Below, one piece after another: positions 23,487 to 31,527 of a stretch of 35,478 nt of DNA. Made by a program: the position numbers and the translations under genes. The stretch is from Oscillospiraceae bacterium (GTDB taxonomy: Bacteria; Bacillota_A; Clostridia; Oscillospirales; Oscillospiraceae): assembly GCA_017481325.1 (NCBI GenBank), contig JAFUPG010000059.1:1-35478 (forward strand), read 5' to 3'. The notes beneath the pieces were generated by a model that was given only the letters and a program-made list of their open reading frames with translations, made no database searches and had not been told where the DNA came from. Numbering within the stretch: the first letter of the stretch is position 1; each line of letters starts with the position of its first letter.

Positions 23487-24842
23487 TTACTTTGCCAGAT
23501 AGGCGGTGCAGACTTCGTTGGCCTGACGGGTGATCTCGGCCTCGTTGATGCCTACCAGGGTGCCCTTTTCCACGGTGACCTTGCCGTTGACCACGGTGTA
23601 GTCCACGGGGCTGCGGAGTCCCACGGTGCCGAAGAGGTTCTTGGGATCGTAGCAGGCACCGACCAGCTCAATGCGGCGGCTGTCCACCAGGAAGAGGTCG
23701 GCACACTTGCCGACTTCCAGAGAGCCGATGTCCGTTCTGCCCAGCACAGAGGCGGAGCCACGGGTGGCCAGCTTCAGAATATCGTAGCCGGAGGGCGCCT
23801 TGTGAGAGGAGTTCAGGCGGTGCAGCAGGTAGCATACACGGATCTCCTCCAGCAGGTCGGAGCCGTCCTGAGAGGCAGAGCCGTCCACAGCCAGACCCAC
23901 CTTCACGCCCAGCTCCAGCATCTCCGGGATCCGGGCAATGCCGGAGGAGAGCTTCATGTTGGAAACGGGGCAGTGGGCTACGCCGGTACCGGTGGCAGCC
24001 AGGTGCTTCAGTTCCTCGTCATTGAAATGGATGCCGTGGGCATACCATACGTCCTCACCGATCCAGCCCAGGCTTTCCATATAGGCCAGAGGCCGCAGAC
24101 CGCAGCGAGCCAGGGTGTAATTCTCCTCGTCCAGGGTCTCGCAGAGGTGGGTGTGCAGGCGCACGCCGTACTGACGGGCCAGAACAGCGGACTCTCTCAG
24201 CAGATCCGCCGACACAGAGAAGGGGGAGCAGGGAGCCAGAACGATCTGCTGCATGGAGCCGAAGGAGGGATCGTGGTACTTCTGGATCAGGTCAATGCTG
24301 TCCTTCAGAATCTCGTCTACGGTCTGCACCACGCTGTCGGGGGGCAGACCGCCGTCCTTCACAGACAGGTCCATGCTGCCACGGGAGGCCACCATACGCA
24401 TGCCCAGCTCACCTGCAGCGCCCAGCTGGGTGCCGATCAGGTCGCCGCTGCCGGCAGGGAACACATAGTGATGGTCAAAGCAGGTGGTGCAGCCGTTCTT
24501 CATCAATTCTCCCATGCCCGTCAGGGAGGAGAGGCGGATCACGTCACGATCCAGATTCTTCCAGATCTCGTAAAGGGTCTTGAGCCAGTCGAAAAGCTCC
24601 ATATTCTGCACCTGAGGCAGATTGCGGGAGAATTGCTGATACAGATGGTGGTGGGTGTTGATAAGGCCGGGGTAGCAGAGCATGTGTTCGCCATCAATAA
24701 TGCGCTCAGCCTCGCAGCTGAGACCCTGTCCGATGGCACGGATGATGCCATCCTCGCAGTAAATGTCCACGCCGTGGAGAACGTCATCGGTGTCGTTGCA
24801 AGTGACTACAGCAGAGATATTTCGGATCAGAAGCTTAGCCAT
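23487..24842 (-). CDS. 8-oxoguanine deaminase-like amidohydrolase
   Basis: A 451-aa metal-dependent amidohydrolase of the ATZ/TRZ (chlorohydrolase) group. The metal site motif PGLINTHHHLYQQFSRNLPQ and the ELFDWL segment are typical of the 8-oxoguanine deaminase branch. Later motifs are the HTHLCET zinc His with adjacent Glu, YAHGIHF, AHCPVSNMKLSSG and VGLAVDGSASQDG with the catalytic Asp. This branch deaminates 8-oxoguanine to urate, a purine salvage or detoxification step; hydroxy-triazine hydrolases look similar, so the substrate is probable rather than certain. GGGAGGTG precedes the ATG. It follows the zinc-ribbon membrane gene by 21 bases and likely shares its transcript. Confidence 0.85.
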   Translation of the reverse strand: MAKLLIRNISAVVTCNDTDDVLHGVDIYCEDGIIRAIGQGLSCEAERIIDGEHMLCYPGLINTHHHLYQQFSRNLPQVQNMELFDWLKTLYEIWKNLDRDVIRLSSLTGMGELMKNGCTTCFDHHYVFPAGSGDLIGTQLGAAGELGMRMVASRGSMDLSVKDGGLPPDSVVQTVDEILKDSIDLIQKYHDPSFGSMQQIVLAPCSPFSVSADLLRESAVLARQYGVRLHTHLCETLDEENYTLARCGLRPLAYMESLGWIGEDVWYAHGIHFNDEELKHLAATGTGVAHCPVSNMKLSSGIARIPEMLELGVKVGLAVDGSASQDGSDLLEEIRVCYLLHRLNSSHKAPSGYDILKLATRGSASVLGRTDIGSLEVGKCADLFLVDSRRIELVGACYDPKNLFGTVGLRSPVDYTVVNGKVTVEKGTLVGINEAEITRQANEVCTAYLAK

Positions 24843-24863
24843 AAAAGCACCTCCCAGTGATAA

Positions 24864-25856
24864 TCAGGCTACGGTTGTGGTCTTCTTACGGAACAACTTA
24901 CGGGCGACGATTGCCAGCACGCCGACGGCCAGCAGAATGATGCAGCGCCAGGTATAGAAAGAGGAAACAGAGGAGAAAATGGGGGAAGCGATCTCGATAT
25001 TCTCAATGGGGATCAGGTCGGGGATGAAGCCTATGGCCACAGCCAGTAGGAGATAGAGCACACCCAGCACCAGCAGAGGCACAGCAACGGGAATCAGGAA
25101 GCGCAGCTTCCGGCGGTTAAGCCAGATAATCAGCACCAGGAGCACTGCGCACATGCCTGCACAGATCCAATAGATGGTGGGAGACAGGAGCGTCTGGATG
25201 GCATCCAGATCCACACCGGAGATCTCCTCCATGCCACGCTTTTTCAGGCCGTCAAAGTCGATGATGTCCTCCATAGCGTTGACCAGGCTGTCATACTGAC
25301 GGTCACTGAGGTTTCTGATCTCGCCGTCGGAGAGGTTATCGATCTCCTCATCAATAAAATCTGCAATGTCTTTGGCATCGATGGTCTTCATTCGGGAGCC
25401 ATCGGTGAGGTAACGGGTATAGCCGGCAATGGCCTGGGAGATGAATCTGCGAACGCTTCTGTCCTCCAGCGCATTGCGGATGGTACGCTTGGTGAAGATC
25501 TCCTTGGCATTGCTGTCCAGATTCTCGTAGATCAGTTCATCCAGCGTATAGGTTTCGCCGTCCATTTCCACTTCAATGTCTTCCAGCTTGACCTCTTCCA
25601 CCATCTCGGCGATGCTATCGGAGCTGAGCAGGGAGCGCCCCAGCCCCAGCGCACCGGTGACAAGCATGGAAATAGTGAGCAGAAGGCAAAGAACAACGGT
25701 CAGGATTCTTTTGCCAACGGAAGGTGCAGTGGGATCTTTCTTTTTTGCGGGGGTCTGGGGAGCTGCGCCCTGGGCAGCACGATCCAGACGGCTGCCGCAC
25801 TGGGTGCAGAACTCGTTGGTGCCGGGATTGTCTACGCCGCACTTGTTACAGTACAT
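24864..25856 (-). CDS. Zinc-ribbon membrane protein, unknown function
   Basis: A 330-aa protein. Residues 2-25 form a zinc ribbon (YCNKCG ... FCTQCGSRLD; two CxxC pairs). A transmembrane segment follows at about 50-72, then a ~150-residue acidic, helical domain probably outside the membrane (repeated Asp/Glu/Leu helices, e.g. SDGEIRNLSDRQYDSL), and three more hydrophobic segments toward the C-terminus, ending in a basic tail KLFRKKTT. The ribbon should face the cytoplasm. Many Clostridia encode such zinc-ribbon-headed membrane proteins without a known role. It has its own promoter. Confidence 0.8.
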   Translation of the reverse strand: MYCNKCGVDNPGTNEFCTQCGSRLDRAAQGAAPQTPAKKKDPTAPSVGKRILTVVLCLLLTISMLVTGALGLGRSLLSSDSIAEMVEEVKLEDIEVEMDGETYTLDELIYENLDSNAKEIFTKRTIRNALEDRSVRRFISQAIAGYTRYLTDGSRMKTIDAKDIADFIDEEIDNLSDGEIRNLSDRQYDSLVNAMEDIIDFDGLKKRGMEEISGVDLDAIQTLLSPTIYWICAGMCAVLLVLIIWLNRRKLRFLIPVAVPLLVLGVLYLLLAVAIGFIPDLIPIENIEIASPIFSSVSSFYTWRCIILLAVGVLAIVARKLFRKKTTTVA

Positions 25857-25894
25857 AAAAATCGACCTTCTTTCTGTTGTTTTCGGATACTTCT

Positions 25895-25923
25895 ACTTTA
25901 CCAGAATTTTCTCCTTGATTCAA
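25895..25923 (-). promoter_or_regulatory. Promoter of the zinc-ribbon gene
   Basis: On the minus strand TTGAAT (25918-25923), a 17-base spacer, then TAAAGT (25895-25900), about 38 bases before the ATG. Confidence 0.6.
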
Positions 25924-25948
25924 GGGGAAAATGACATTTTGCGCTTCT

Positions 25949-26962
25949 TTATTTTTGTTCAAAGCTGCGGTAATCCTCATAGTTCTTTTTTAGAAGGTTT
26001 GGAATGTCCAATTCGTAGGGACAGCGGCTCTTGCACTGGCCGCAGGCGAGACAATTCTCGATTTTTTTCATTTCCACCCGCCAGTACTCCGTCAGCCAAT
26101 CCTGAGAGGGGGCACGGCGGAGCATCAGGGACATACGGGCGCACTGGTTGATCTGAATTCCCACGGGACAGGGCATGCAGTAGCCGCAGCCCCGGCAGAA
26201 ATCGCCCAGAATACTCTTCCGCTCGGTGTCAATGAATTCCTCCAGCGCAGCGTTCATGGCCGCAGGCGCTTCGAAAAAGCTCAGCCACTGTGCCAATTCC
26301 GTCTCCCGTTGGATGCCCCAGATGGGCAGCACATTGTCATACTGTGCAATGAAGGCAAAGGCCGCCTCCGCACGGTTGATCAGACCGCCGGCCAGAGCCT
26401 TCATGGCGATGAGCCCCATATTGGCCTTCTTGCACTTTTCCGCCAGCGCCAGCTCTCTGGGGGAGGAGAGATAGCTGAAGGGGAACTGCAAGGTCTCGTA
26501 GAGGCCGGATTGGATGATCTCTTCTGCAACGCCGATTTTGTGGGTGGTGGCGCCGATGTGGCGGATCTTGCCCTGTTTTTTTGCCTCCAGCAGGCACTCA
26601 TACATGCCCGTACCGTCCCCGGGACGGTAGCAGCGGTCGATGTTGTGGAATTGGTAAATGTCGATGTAGTCCCGTTTCAGCAACCGCAGAGAGGTCTCCA
26701 GATCTGCCAGCACCGCTTCGGGATTTCGGGAGACACTCTTGGTAGCCAGATAAATGCCGTCCCAGTTGCCGCCGAAGGCCAGTCCCAGCTTTTCCTCGCT
26801 GTCAGAGTAGCCACGGGCGGTGTCGAAGAAGGTCATGCCGCCGGCATGGGCCTTCCGCAGCAGTTCCACGGCCGCTTCATGGCTGATACGCTGAATGGGC
26901 AGAGCGCCGAAGGCGTTCTGGGGAACGCAAATGCCCGTAGAACCTAAAGTAATCTGTTTCAT
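25949..26962 (-). CDS. Aldo/keto reductase with C-terminal 4Fe-4S cluster motifs
   Basis: A 337-aa protein. The N-terminal TIM barrel has the aldo/keto reductase tetrad in FFDTARGYSDSE (Asp, Tyr), LATKS (Lys) and YQFHNID (His). The C-terminal ~90 residues hold two ferredoxin-type Cys groups: CRGCGYCMPCPVGI and CLACGQCKSRCPYE. Such fusions are common in anaerobic Firmicutes; their substrates are mostly unknown. Its ATG overlaps the stop codon of the GTPase-nuclease gene in ATGA, so the two are co-translated. Any functional link between them is only suggested by this coupling. Confidence 0.92.
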   Translation of the reverse strand: MKQITLGSTGICVPQNAFGALPIQRISHEAAVELLRKAHAGGMTFFDTARGYSDSEEKLGLAFGGNWDGIYLATKSVSRNPEAVLADLETSLRLLKRDYIDIYQFHNIDRCYRPGDGTGMYECLLEAKKQGKIRHIGATTHKIGVAEEIIQSGLYETLQFPFSYLSSPRELALAEKCKKANMGLIAMKALAGGLINRAEAAFAFIAQYDNVLPIWGIQRETELAQWLSFFEAPAAMNAALEEFIDTERKSILGDFCRGCGYCMPCPVGIQINQCARMSLMLRRAPSQDWLTEYWRVEMKKIENCLACGQCKSRCPYELDIPNLLKKNYEDYRSFEQK

Positions 26963-29559
26963 ATGTCACTGTTCTCCTTTTTTAATAGCTGCATGGGGCT
27001 GTAGACCTTGTCGCCACGCTGCGCCTTCAGGCGCAGCTGCTTGATCACCTGGGCGATCTGCTCGTCGGTGCGCTCGATCTGATCCAGCAGTTCCTTGGCA
27101 GAGATCCGCAGCACACCGCTGCGCAGAGCGGATAACTGGATCAGCGCATCAGAGGTGGCGACTTTTACGGCATAATTTCGGCCGATCCGCCCCACCAGTG
27201 CCTCAATATACAGATCTGCGCTCTCGTTTTCCTTGGTAAATACGATCTTCAGACCGTTCTGCTTCGTCTTGGAGCCCAGGCCGCCCTTGACCCGGTAGCT
27301 GTCAAAAACCACCACCAGCTCACAGGGGTGGAAGCCCCGATAGTTGCTCAATAGATCCAGCAGCCGCTCTCTGGCACCGGCCAGATCCTCCCGGGCCTGC
27401 TGTCGCAGCCCGTCCCATGCGAAGATCATATTGTAGCCGTCTACAATGAGATACTCATTCTTTCTGGGGGGCAGCTCCACATGGGGAGAGCTGACCGCCG
27501 CAGGAGGACGGTACAAGATCCGCTTTTCAGGGCCGAACTCCCGTTCAATGATTTTTTGCAGTTCTTTTTCGTCCAGATCCAGATTCTGCCGCCGGACGGG
27601 TGGGGGAGCCAGGGAAAGCGACTCTTCCTTTTTCTCACGGAGGACACTTTCCAGATGCATATGGGAGAACACCTGATCCCACTTGATGTTAATGCCTGCG
27701 CCGTGGGAGCAGAAAACGGAATCTGGGGAGTTTTGCAGGTCGCTTTCGGCATCGTAGCCTGTGGCCGCTATGACTTTTTCGGCATTGTGGCAGGGCTCGT
27801 AGCCGGAGACCCGGCAGCTCAGCTGCCCTTTGCCTGCGGTATAGGAGATCAGCTGGCTCATATAATCCTGCAATTCCGACACGGGAGCAAAACCCCGGAG
27901 TACGGACAGCTCGCCCTCCTGCTCCGGAGGATCGAAGCGGCCGCCCATGGTCTTGATGTCCTGAATGGCTCTTCCGATCTGTCCCGTGGGCACTTTCAAC
28001 GTAAAGTCGTAGAAGGGCTCTAAAAGCAGACTCTCCGCCTGCATCAGACCCTGACGCACAGCCCGATAGGTGGCCTGACGGAAGTCGCCGCCCTCGGTGT
28101 GCTTGATGTGAGCCCGACCTGCGGCAAGGCTGATCCGCATATCCGTGATCGGGGAGCCTGTCAGCACACCCAGATGGTTTTTTTCTGACAGGTGGGTCAT
28201 GATCAGCCGCTGCCAGTTCCGATCCAGGGCATCCTCGGAGCAAATGCTGTCAAATTGCAGCCCACTGCCCCGGGGCAGTGGCTCTAATATCAGATGTACC
28301 TCCGCATAGTGCCGCAGAGGCTCAAAATGCCCCACGCCCTCTACGGTGTTGTTGATGGTCTCCCGGTAGGAGACCATGGGGCTGTCCATGGTGACCTCCA
28401 GGTCAAAACGCTCACGGATCAGACTTTGCAGCACCTCGACCTGCACCTGGCCCATGAGCCGTGCCCGAAGCTGGCGCAGCTGCTCATCCCAGAGAATTTG
28501 CAGCTGGGGATCTTCCTCTTCCAATTGCTTCAGCTTCGGCAGCACCACCCGAATATCCGCCCCAATGGGCAGGTGGATGCGGTAGCTCATCACCGGTGCC
28601 AGCATGGGATCTTCGGCCTTTCGGGCAGCGCCCAGAGCGGCGCCGATGGCCAAGGCGCTGGGTCCCAGCACGGCGCAGATCTGCCCTGCGGGCACGCTGT
28701 CCACCTGGGTAAAGCCTGCGCCGGAGTACTGGCGCAGTTGGGTGATCTTCTCTTCCAGCTCCTGACCGTCTGCATCCCTGTAGCGCAGCAGGCTCCTGAC
28801 CTGCAGGCAGCCGCCGGTGACCTTCAGAAAGTTCAGGCGGTGTCCCTGGGCATCTCTGGAAATTTTAAACACTCTGGCGGCGAATTCTTCGCCGTAGTGG
28901 GGCTGTACCGTATAGCGCTCCAGAGCGGAGAGCAGCTCCTCCACACCCTCCAATTTCAAGGCAGAGCCGAAGAAACAGGGGAAAAGCAACTCCCGAGCCG
29001 CCAGATCAGCGATCTGACCGTCGGTCACATCACCCTCCTCCAGATAATACTCCATGACGCTCTCCTCGCAGAGAGCAATGGCCTCCCGATCCCCGATGTC
29101 CGTGCAGGCGGCATCCAGGAGTTTTTTTGCATCCTGAAGCAACTGCCCACGATCCGCACCGGGCAGATCCATCTTGTTAAAGAACAGGAAGGTGGGAATA
29201 TGATAGCGCCGCAGCAGCTTCCAAAGAGTTTGGGTATGGGGCTGCACGCTGTCCGTGCCACTGATGAGCAGGATCCCGTAGTCCAGCACCTGCATGGTAC
29301 GCTCCGCCTCCGGAGAGAAATCAATATGCCCCGGAGTGTCAAGAAGGGTAATGCTCAGGCGGTCTGTCTGAAACCGAGCCTCCTTGGAGAATATGGTGAT
29401 GCCACGGCTGCGTTCCAGGCCGTGGGTATCTAAAAAACTGTCCCTGTGATCCACCCGTCCCAGTTTTCGAAGCTGACCGCTGCAGTACAGCAGCGCCTCC
29501 GAGAGAGTGGTTTTTCCGGCATCTACCTGTGCGAAGATGCCGATATTCAAATGCTTCAT
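26959..29559 (-). CDS. EF-G/TetM-like translational GTPase fused to a YacP/Rae1-type NYN ribonuclease
   Basis: An 866-aa two-part protein. Residues 1-~650 form a TetM/TetO-like factor: G1 AQVDAGKTT (10-18), G2 RGITI (52-56), G3 DTPGH with H78, G4 NKMD (128-131), followed by domain II and the III-V region (SPMVSYRETI, GRAHIKHTEGGDFRQATYRAVRQG, PTGQIGRAIQDIKTMGG). After a linker (~650-699), residues 700-866 match the YacP/Rae1 NYN domain: LIVDGYNMIFAW (D707), VVFDSYRVKGG (D753), FTKENESAD (D782), VATSDALIQ (D804), ISAKELL. Rae1 of Bacillus subtilis cleaves mRNA in the ribosomal A site. The GTPase part should dock the nuclease on the ribosome. AAGGAG precedes the ATG. Automated labels of tetracycline resistance would rest on the GTPase part only. 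Confidence 0.92.
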   Translation of the reverse strand: MKHLNIGIFAQVDAGKTTLSEALLYCSGQLRKLGRVDHRDSFLDTHGLERSRGITIFSKEARFQTDRLSITLLDTPGHIDFSPEAERTMQVLDYGILLISGTDSVQPHTQTLWKLLRRYHIPTFLFFNKMDLPGADRGQLLQDAKKLLDAACTDIGDREAIALCEESVMEYYLEEGDVTDGQIADLAARELLFPCFFGSALKLEGVEELLSALERYTVQPHYGEEFAARVFKISRDAQGHRLNFLKVTGGCLQVRSLLRYRDADGQELEEKITQLRQYSGAGFTQVDSVPAGQICAVLGPSALAIGAALGAARKAEDPMLAPVMSYRIHLPIGADIRVVLPKLKQLEEEDPQLQILWDEQLRQLRARLMGQVQVEVLQSLIRERFDLEVTMDSPMVSYRETINNTVEGVGHFEPLRHYAEVHLILEPLPRGSGLQFDSICSEDALDRNWQRLIMTHLSEKNHLGVLTGSPITDMRISLAAGRAHIKHTEGGDFRQATYRAVRQGLMQAESLLLEPFYDFTLKVPTGQIGRAIQDIKTMGGRFDPPEQEGELSVLRGFAPVSELQDYMSQLISYTAGKGQLSCRVSGYEPCHNAEKVIAATGYDAESDLQNSPDSVFCSHGAGINIKWDQVFSHMHLESVLREKKEESLSLAPPPVRRQNLDLDEKELQKIIEREFGPEKRILYRPPAAVSSPHVELPPRKNEYLIVDGYNMIFAWDGLRQQAREDLAGARERLLDLLSNYRGFHPCELVVVFDSYRVKGGLGSKTKQNGLKIVFTKENESADLYIEALVGRIGRNYAVKVATSDALIQLSALRSGVLRISAKELLDQIERTDEQIAQVIKQLRLKAQRGDKVYSPMQLLKKENSDI

Positions 29560-29588
29560 AGAAGCCGCTCCTTTTTGAAAATAGATAC

Positions 29589-29617
29589 TTGCAAGGGAGG
29601 AAATTATAGGTTATACT
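29589..29617 (+). promoter_or_regulatory. Promoter of the LOR/SDH gene, overlapping a divergent -10
   Basis: TTGCAA (29589-29594), a 17-base spacer, then TATACT (29612-29617). On the minus strand TATAAT occupies 29603-29608 within this spacer and is the likely -10 of the GTPase-nuclease operon, though its -35 (TTTTCT at 17 bases) is weak. The two promoters would compete. Confidence 0.7.
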
Positions 29618-29649
29618 GGAACTATAGAAAACAGAAGGGAGTTTTTCGC

Positions 29650-30735
29650 ATGTTCCGACTTCGAGGCTATTTTCCCCCTGATTTTACGGAAGAAAAGTTC
29701 TGCTCCGCCCCTGAGGCGGTCCTGAAGCCTGCCCCCTTTGACGGGGTCGCCCCCGAGCACTACCATGCCATGAGCATTTTCCCCGAATATTTCAAAATCG
29801 GCGGACAGTGGCTTCTGGCAGAGGAGAGCCGCATGGACTGCGTGGCAGTCTATGAGGGTGGTAAGATCGTTGTCCGTGAGTTCCGCCTGCTGAAGCAGGG
29901 GGATCTGGTGGTCACCGGCAGAACGGAGCAGTGTGAGGAGGGTATTTTTGTCTATCCCGACGGCTTCCGTGAGGAGGCGGCAAAGAAGGATGTCTTTGCC
30001 TTCCGTCAGAACCGCTCCCGTGAGACTGCCTTCTCCCGTGACTATGACGAGCTCTACGAGCTGCTGCGCCACGAAAAGGATCACGGCAAGATCGTCTGGG
30101 TCATGGGACCTGCCTTCTCCTTTGATGCCGATGCCCGCAGAGCCATGTCCAAGCTCATTGAGAACGGCTATGTCCATGCCGTCCTGGCAGGCAATGCTCT
30201 GGCCACCCACGACTTGGAGGGCGCTTACCTTCGCACCGCTCTGGGGCAGGACATCTACACCCAGGAGTCTGTGCCCAACGGCCACTATAACCACCTGGAT
30301 CTGATCAACCGTGTCCGTTACCACGGCAGCATCTCCAAGTTCATTGCCGAGGAGAAGATCGACAACGGTATCATCTACAGCTGCGAGAAATACGGCATTC
30401 CCTATGTACTGGGTGGTTCCATTCGGGATGACGGCCCTCTGCCTCCGGTTTACGGGGATGTTTATAAGGCACAGGATGCCATGCGTAACGAGATCCGTGG
30501 CGCTACCACGGTCATTGCCATGGCCACCATGCTCCACACCATTGCCACAGGCAATATGACCCCCTCTTACCGTGTTCTGCCTGACGGAACAGTGCGGCAG
30601 GTCTATTTCTACTGCGTGGATGTGTCAGAGTTTGTGGTCAACAAGCTGGCAGACCGTGGCAGCCTCTCTGCCAAGGGCATCGTCACCAACGCCCAGGACT
30701 TCGTGGTCAATCTGCAGAAGGGCTTGGGACTGTAA
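29650..30735 (+). CDS. LOR/SDH-domain protein, ornithine cyclodeaminase-like
   Basis: A 361-aa protein of the TIGR00300-type LOR/SDH family. Characterised relatives in archaea and cyanobacteria (AgrE/ArgZ C-terminal domain) convert ornithine to proline and ammonia using NAD. Conserved segments are VMGPAF, VHAVLAGNALATHDLEGA, GSIRDDGPLPPVYGDV, MATMLHTIATGNMTPS and the C-terminal SAKGIVTNAQDFVVNL. The cyanobacterial arginine dihydrolase domain is absent. AAGGGAG lies eight bases before the ATG at 29650; the longer upstream frame crosses the promoter and is rejected. Monocistronic, with a hairpin terminator. Confidence 0.85.
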   Translation: MFRLRGYFPPDFTEEKFCSAPEAVLKPAPFDGVAPEHYHAMSIFPEYFKIGGQWLLAEESRMDCVAVYEGGKIVVREFRLLKQGDLVVTGRTEQCEEGIFVYPDGFREEAAKKDVFAFRQNRSRETAFSRDYDELYELLRHEKDHGKIVWVMGPAFSFDADARRAMSKLIENGYVHAVLAGNALATHDLEGAYLRTALGQDIYTQESVPNGHYNHLDLINRVRYHGSISKFIAEEKIDNGIIYSCEKYGIPYVLGGSIRDDGPLPPVYGDVYKAQDAMRNEIRGATTVIAMATMLHTIATGNMTPSYRVLPDGTVRQVYFYCVDVSEFVVNKLADRGSLSAKGIVTNAQDFVVNLQKGLGL

Positions 30736-30746
30736 AAGAAATACAG

Positions 30747-30776
30747 ACAGACGCTGCTTATTTGGCAGCGTCTGTC
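30747..30776 (+). terminator. Terminator after the LOR/SDH gene; copy 1 of a 30-bp duplicated palindrome
   Basis: ACAGACGCTGC and GCAGCGTCTGT form a stem around TTATTTG, without a strong T run. The identical 30 bases recur at 31008-31037. Confidence 0.65.
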
Positions 30777-31007
30777 ATCCAAAGCTGTCTTTCAGACAGC
30801 TTTGGATGACAGAGCAAATTGCAAAATAGAACAGAGGAAAGATATTATTTTGCAATTTTATCGCCTGCGGGCGGGTTATTGAACGTGAACACCCCAGAGT
30901 GCCTTCTCTTGCCCCTTTGGGGCAATTCACCTTGAGGACACCCTGACGGTTTCCTTTCACACTTTTCTTCCCTCCGAAGACGGGGGATTTCTCGTTTGCA
31001 ATCGGAA
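30774..31007. repeat. Hairpin-rich intergenic element between two copies of a 30-bp repeat
   Basis: It contains a 17-bp perfect stem with a 3-base loop (GTCATCCAAAGCTGTCT at 30774-30790, complement at 30794-30810), then a 13-bp perfect stem (AAATTGCAAAATA at 30816-30828, complement at 30846-30858), then GCCCC/GGGGC (30911-30923) inside a wider GTGAA/TTCAC pair (30885-30889, 30926-30930). No gene is supported. It may be a non-autonomous mobile repeat or a structured RNA; the nature is unresolved. Confidence 0.6.
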
Positions 31008-31037
31008 ACAGACGCTGCTTATTTGGCAGCGTCTGTC
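31008..31037. terminator. Copy 2 of the duplicated palindrome, at the 3' end of the GerW-like gene
   Basis: Exact copy of 30747-30776. On the minus strand it encodes the last codons (TDAAK) and stop of the GerW-like gene and extends beyond; it may serve as that gene's terminator. Confidence 0.6.
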
Positions 31038-31399
31038 TTCTTTTTGGAGTTGAAAAAGGTCTCCTTCACCTGGGCAACCAGAGGAGCGATGGCCTCTGCG
31101 AGCCCCACCTTCTCCACCGTTTCCTGTGCCACATGGAGGATCTGTACCTCGCCGTCCTGTACCGCAAGGAAGCTCAAAGGCGTACGGGTGACCTTCACGC
31201 CCATACCGGAGGCCAGGGCATCGGGCTTTTTGGAGGAGTTCAGATCAGCGCCGCCTCCGGCAAAGCCGCAGGAGACCTTGGACACGGGGATCACCGTCAC
31301 GTCACCGAAAATCATAGGCTCGCCGGTGACACTCTGTTCCCGGGACAGTGCCATGGTACGGTCGGCGGCAAATTCAAATACTTTCAGAAGCTCTTTCAT
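31019..31399 (-). CDS. GerW/YtfJ-family sporulation protein
   Basis: A 126-aa protein of the GerW (YtfJ) family, found in endospore formers and linked to spore germination/coat function. Family signs are IFGDVTVIPVSKVSCGFAGGG after a short N-terminal helix, GMGVKVTRTPLSFLAV and the ILHVAQETVEKV segment. Length is near normal. It lies convergent to the LOR/SDH gene; its last codons lie in a duplicated palindrome. It is transcribed divergently from the ABC exporter gene. Confidence 0.9.
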   Translation of the reverse strand: MKELLKVFEFAADRTMALSREQSVTGEPMIFGDVTVIPVSKVSCGFAGGGADLNSSKKPDALASGMGVKVTRTPLSFLAVQDGEVQILHVAQETVEKVGLAEAIAPLVAQVKETFFNSKKKTDAAK

Positions 31400-31527
31400 A
31401 GGACTCAGGCCTTTCGTAGTTCAATACATCTATTATAAAGCAGATACAGACTTTTTACAAGTCCGTCCTCTTTACTTTTTTTTATTTGTATGGTATATTA
31501 ACTGAAAAAAAGAAAGGGGCGAGAAAA

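Noticed and set aside
26959..29559. Annotation as a tetracycline resistance gene of the TetM/TetO class
   Set aside because: The GTPase half resembles these factors, but the NYN nuclease fusion is foreign to them, so resistance cannot be assumed.
29446..29649. 68-aa N-terminal extension of the LOR/SDH protein
   Set aside because: It overlaps the divergent GTPase gene start and the gene's own promoter; the ATG at 29650 has a proper ribosome site.
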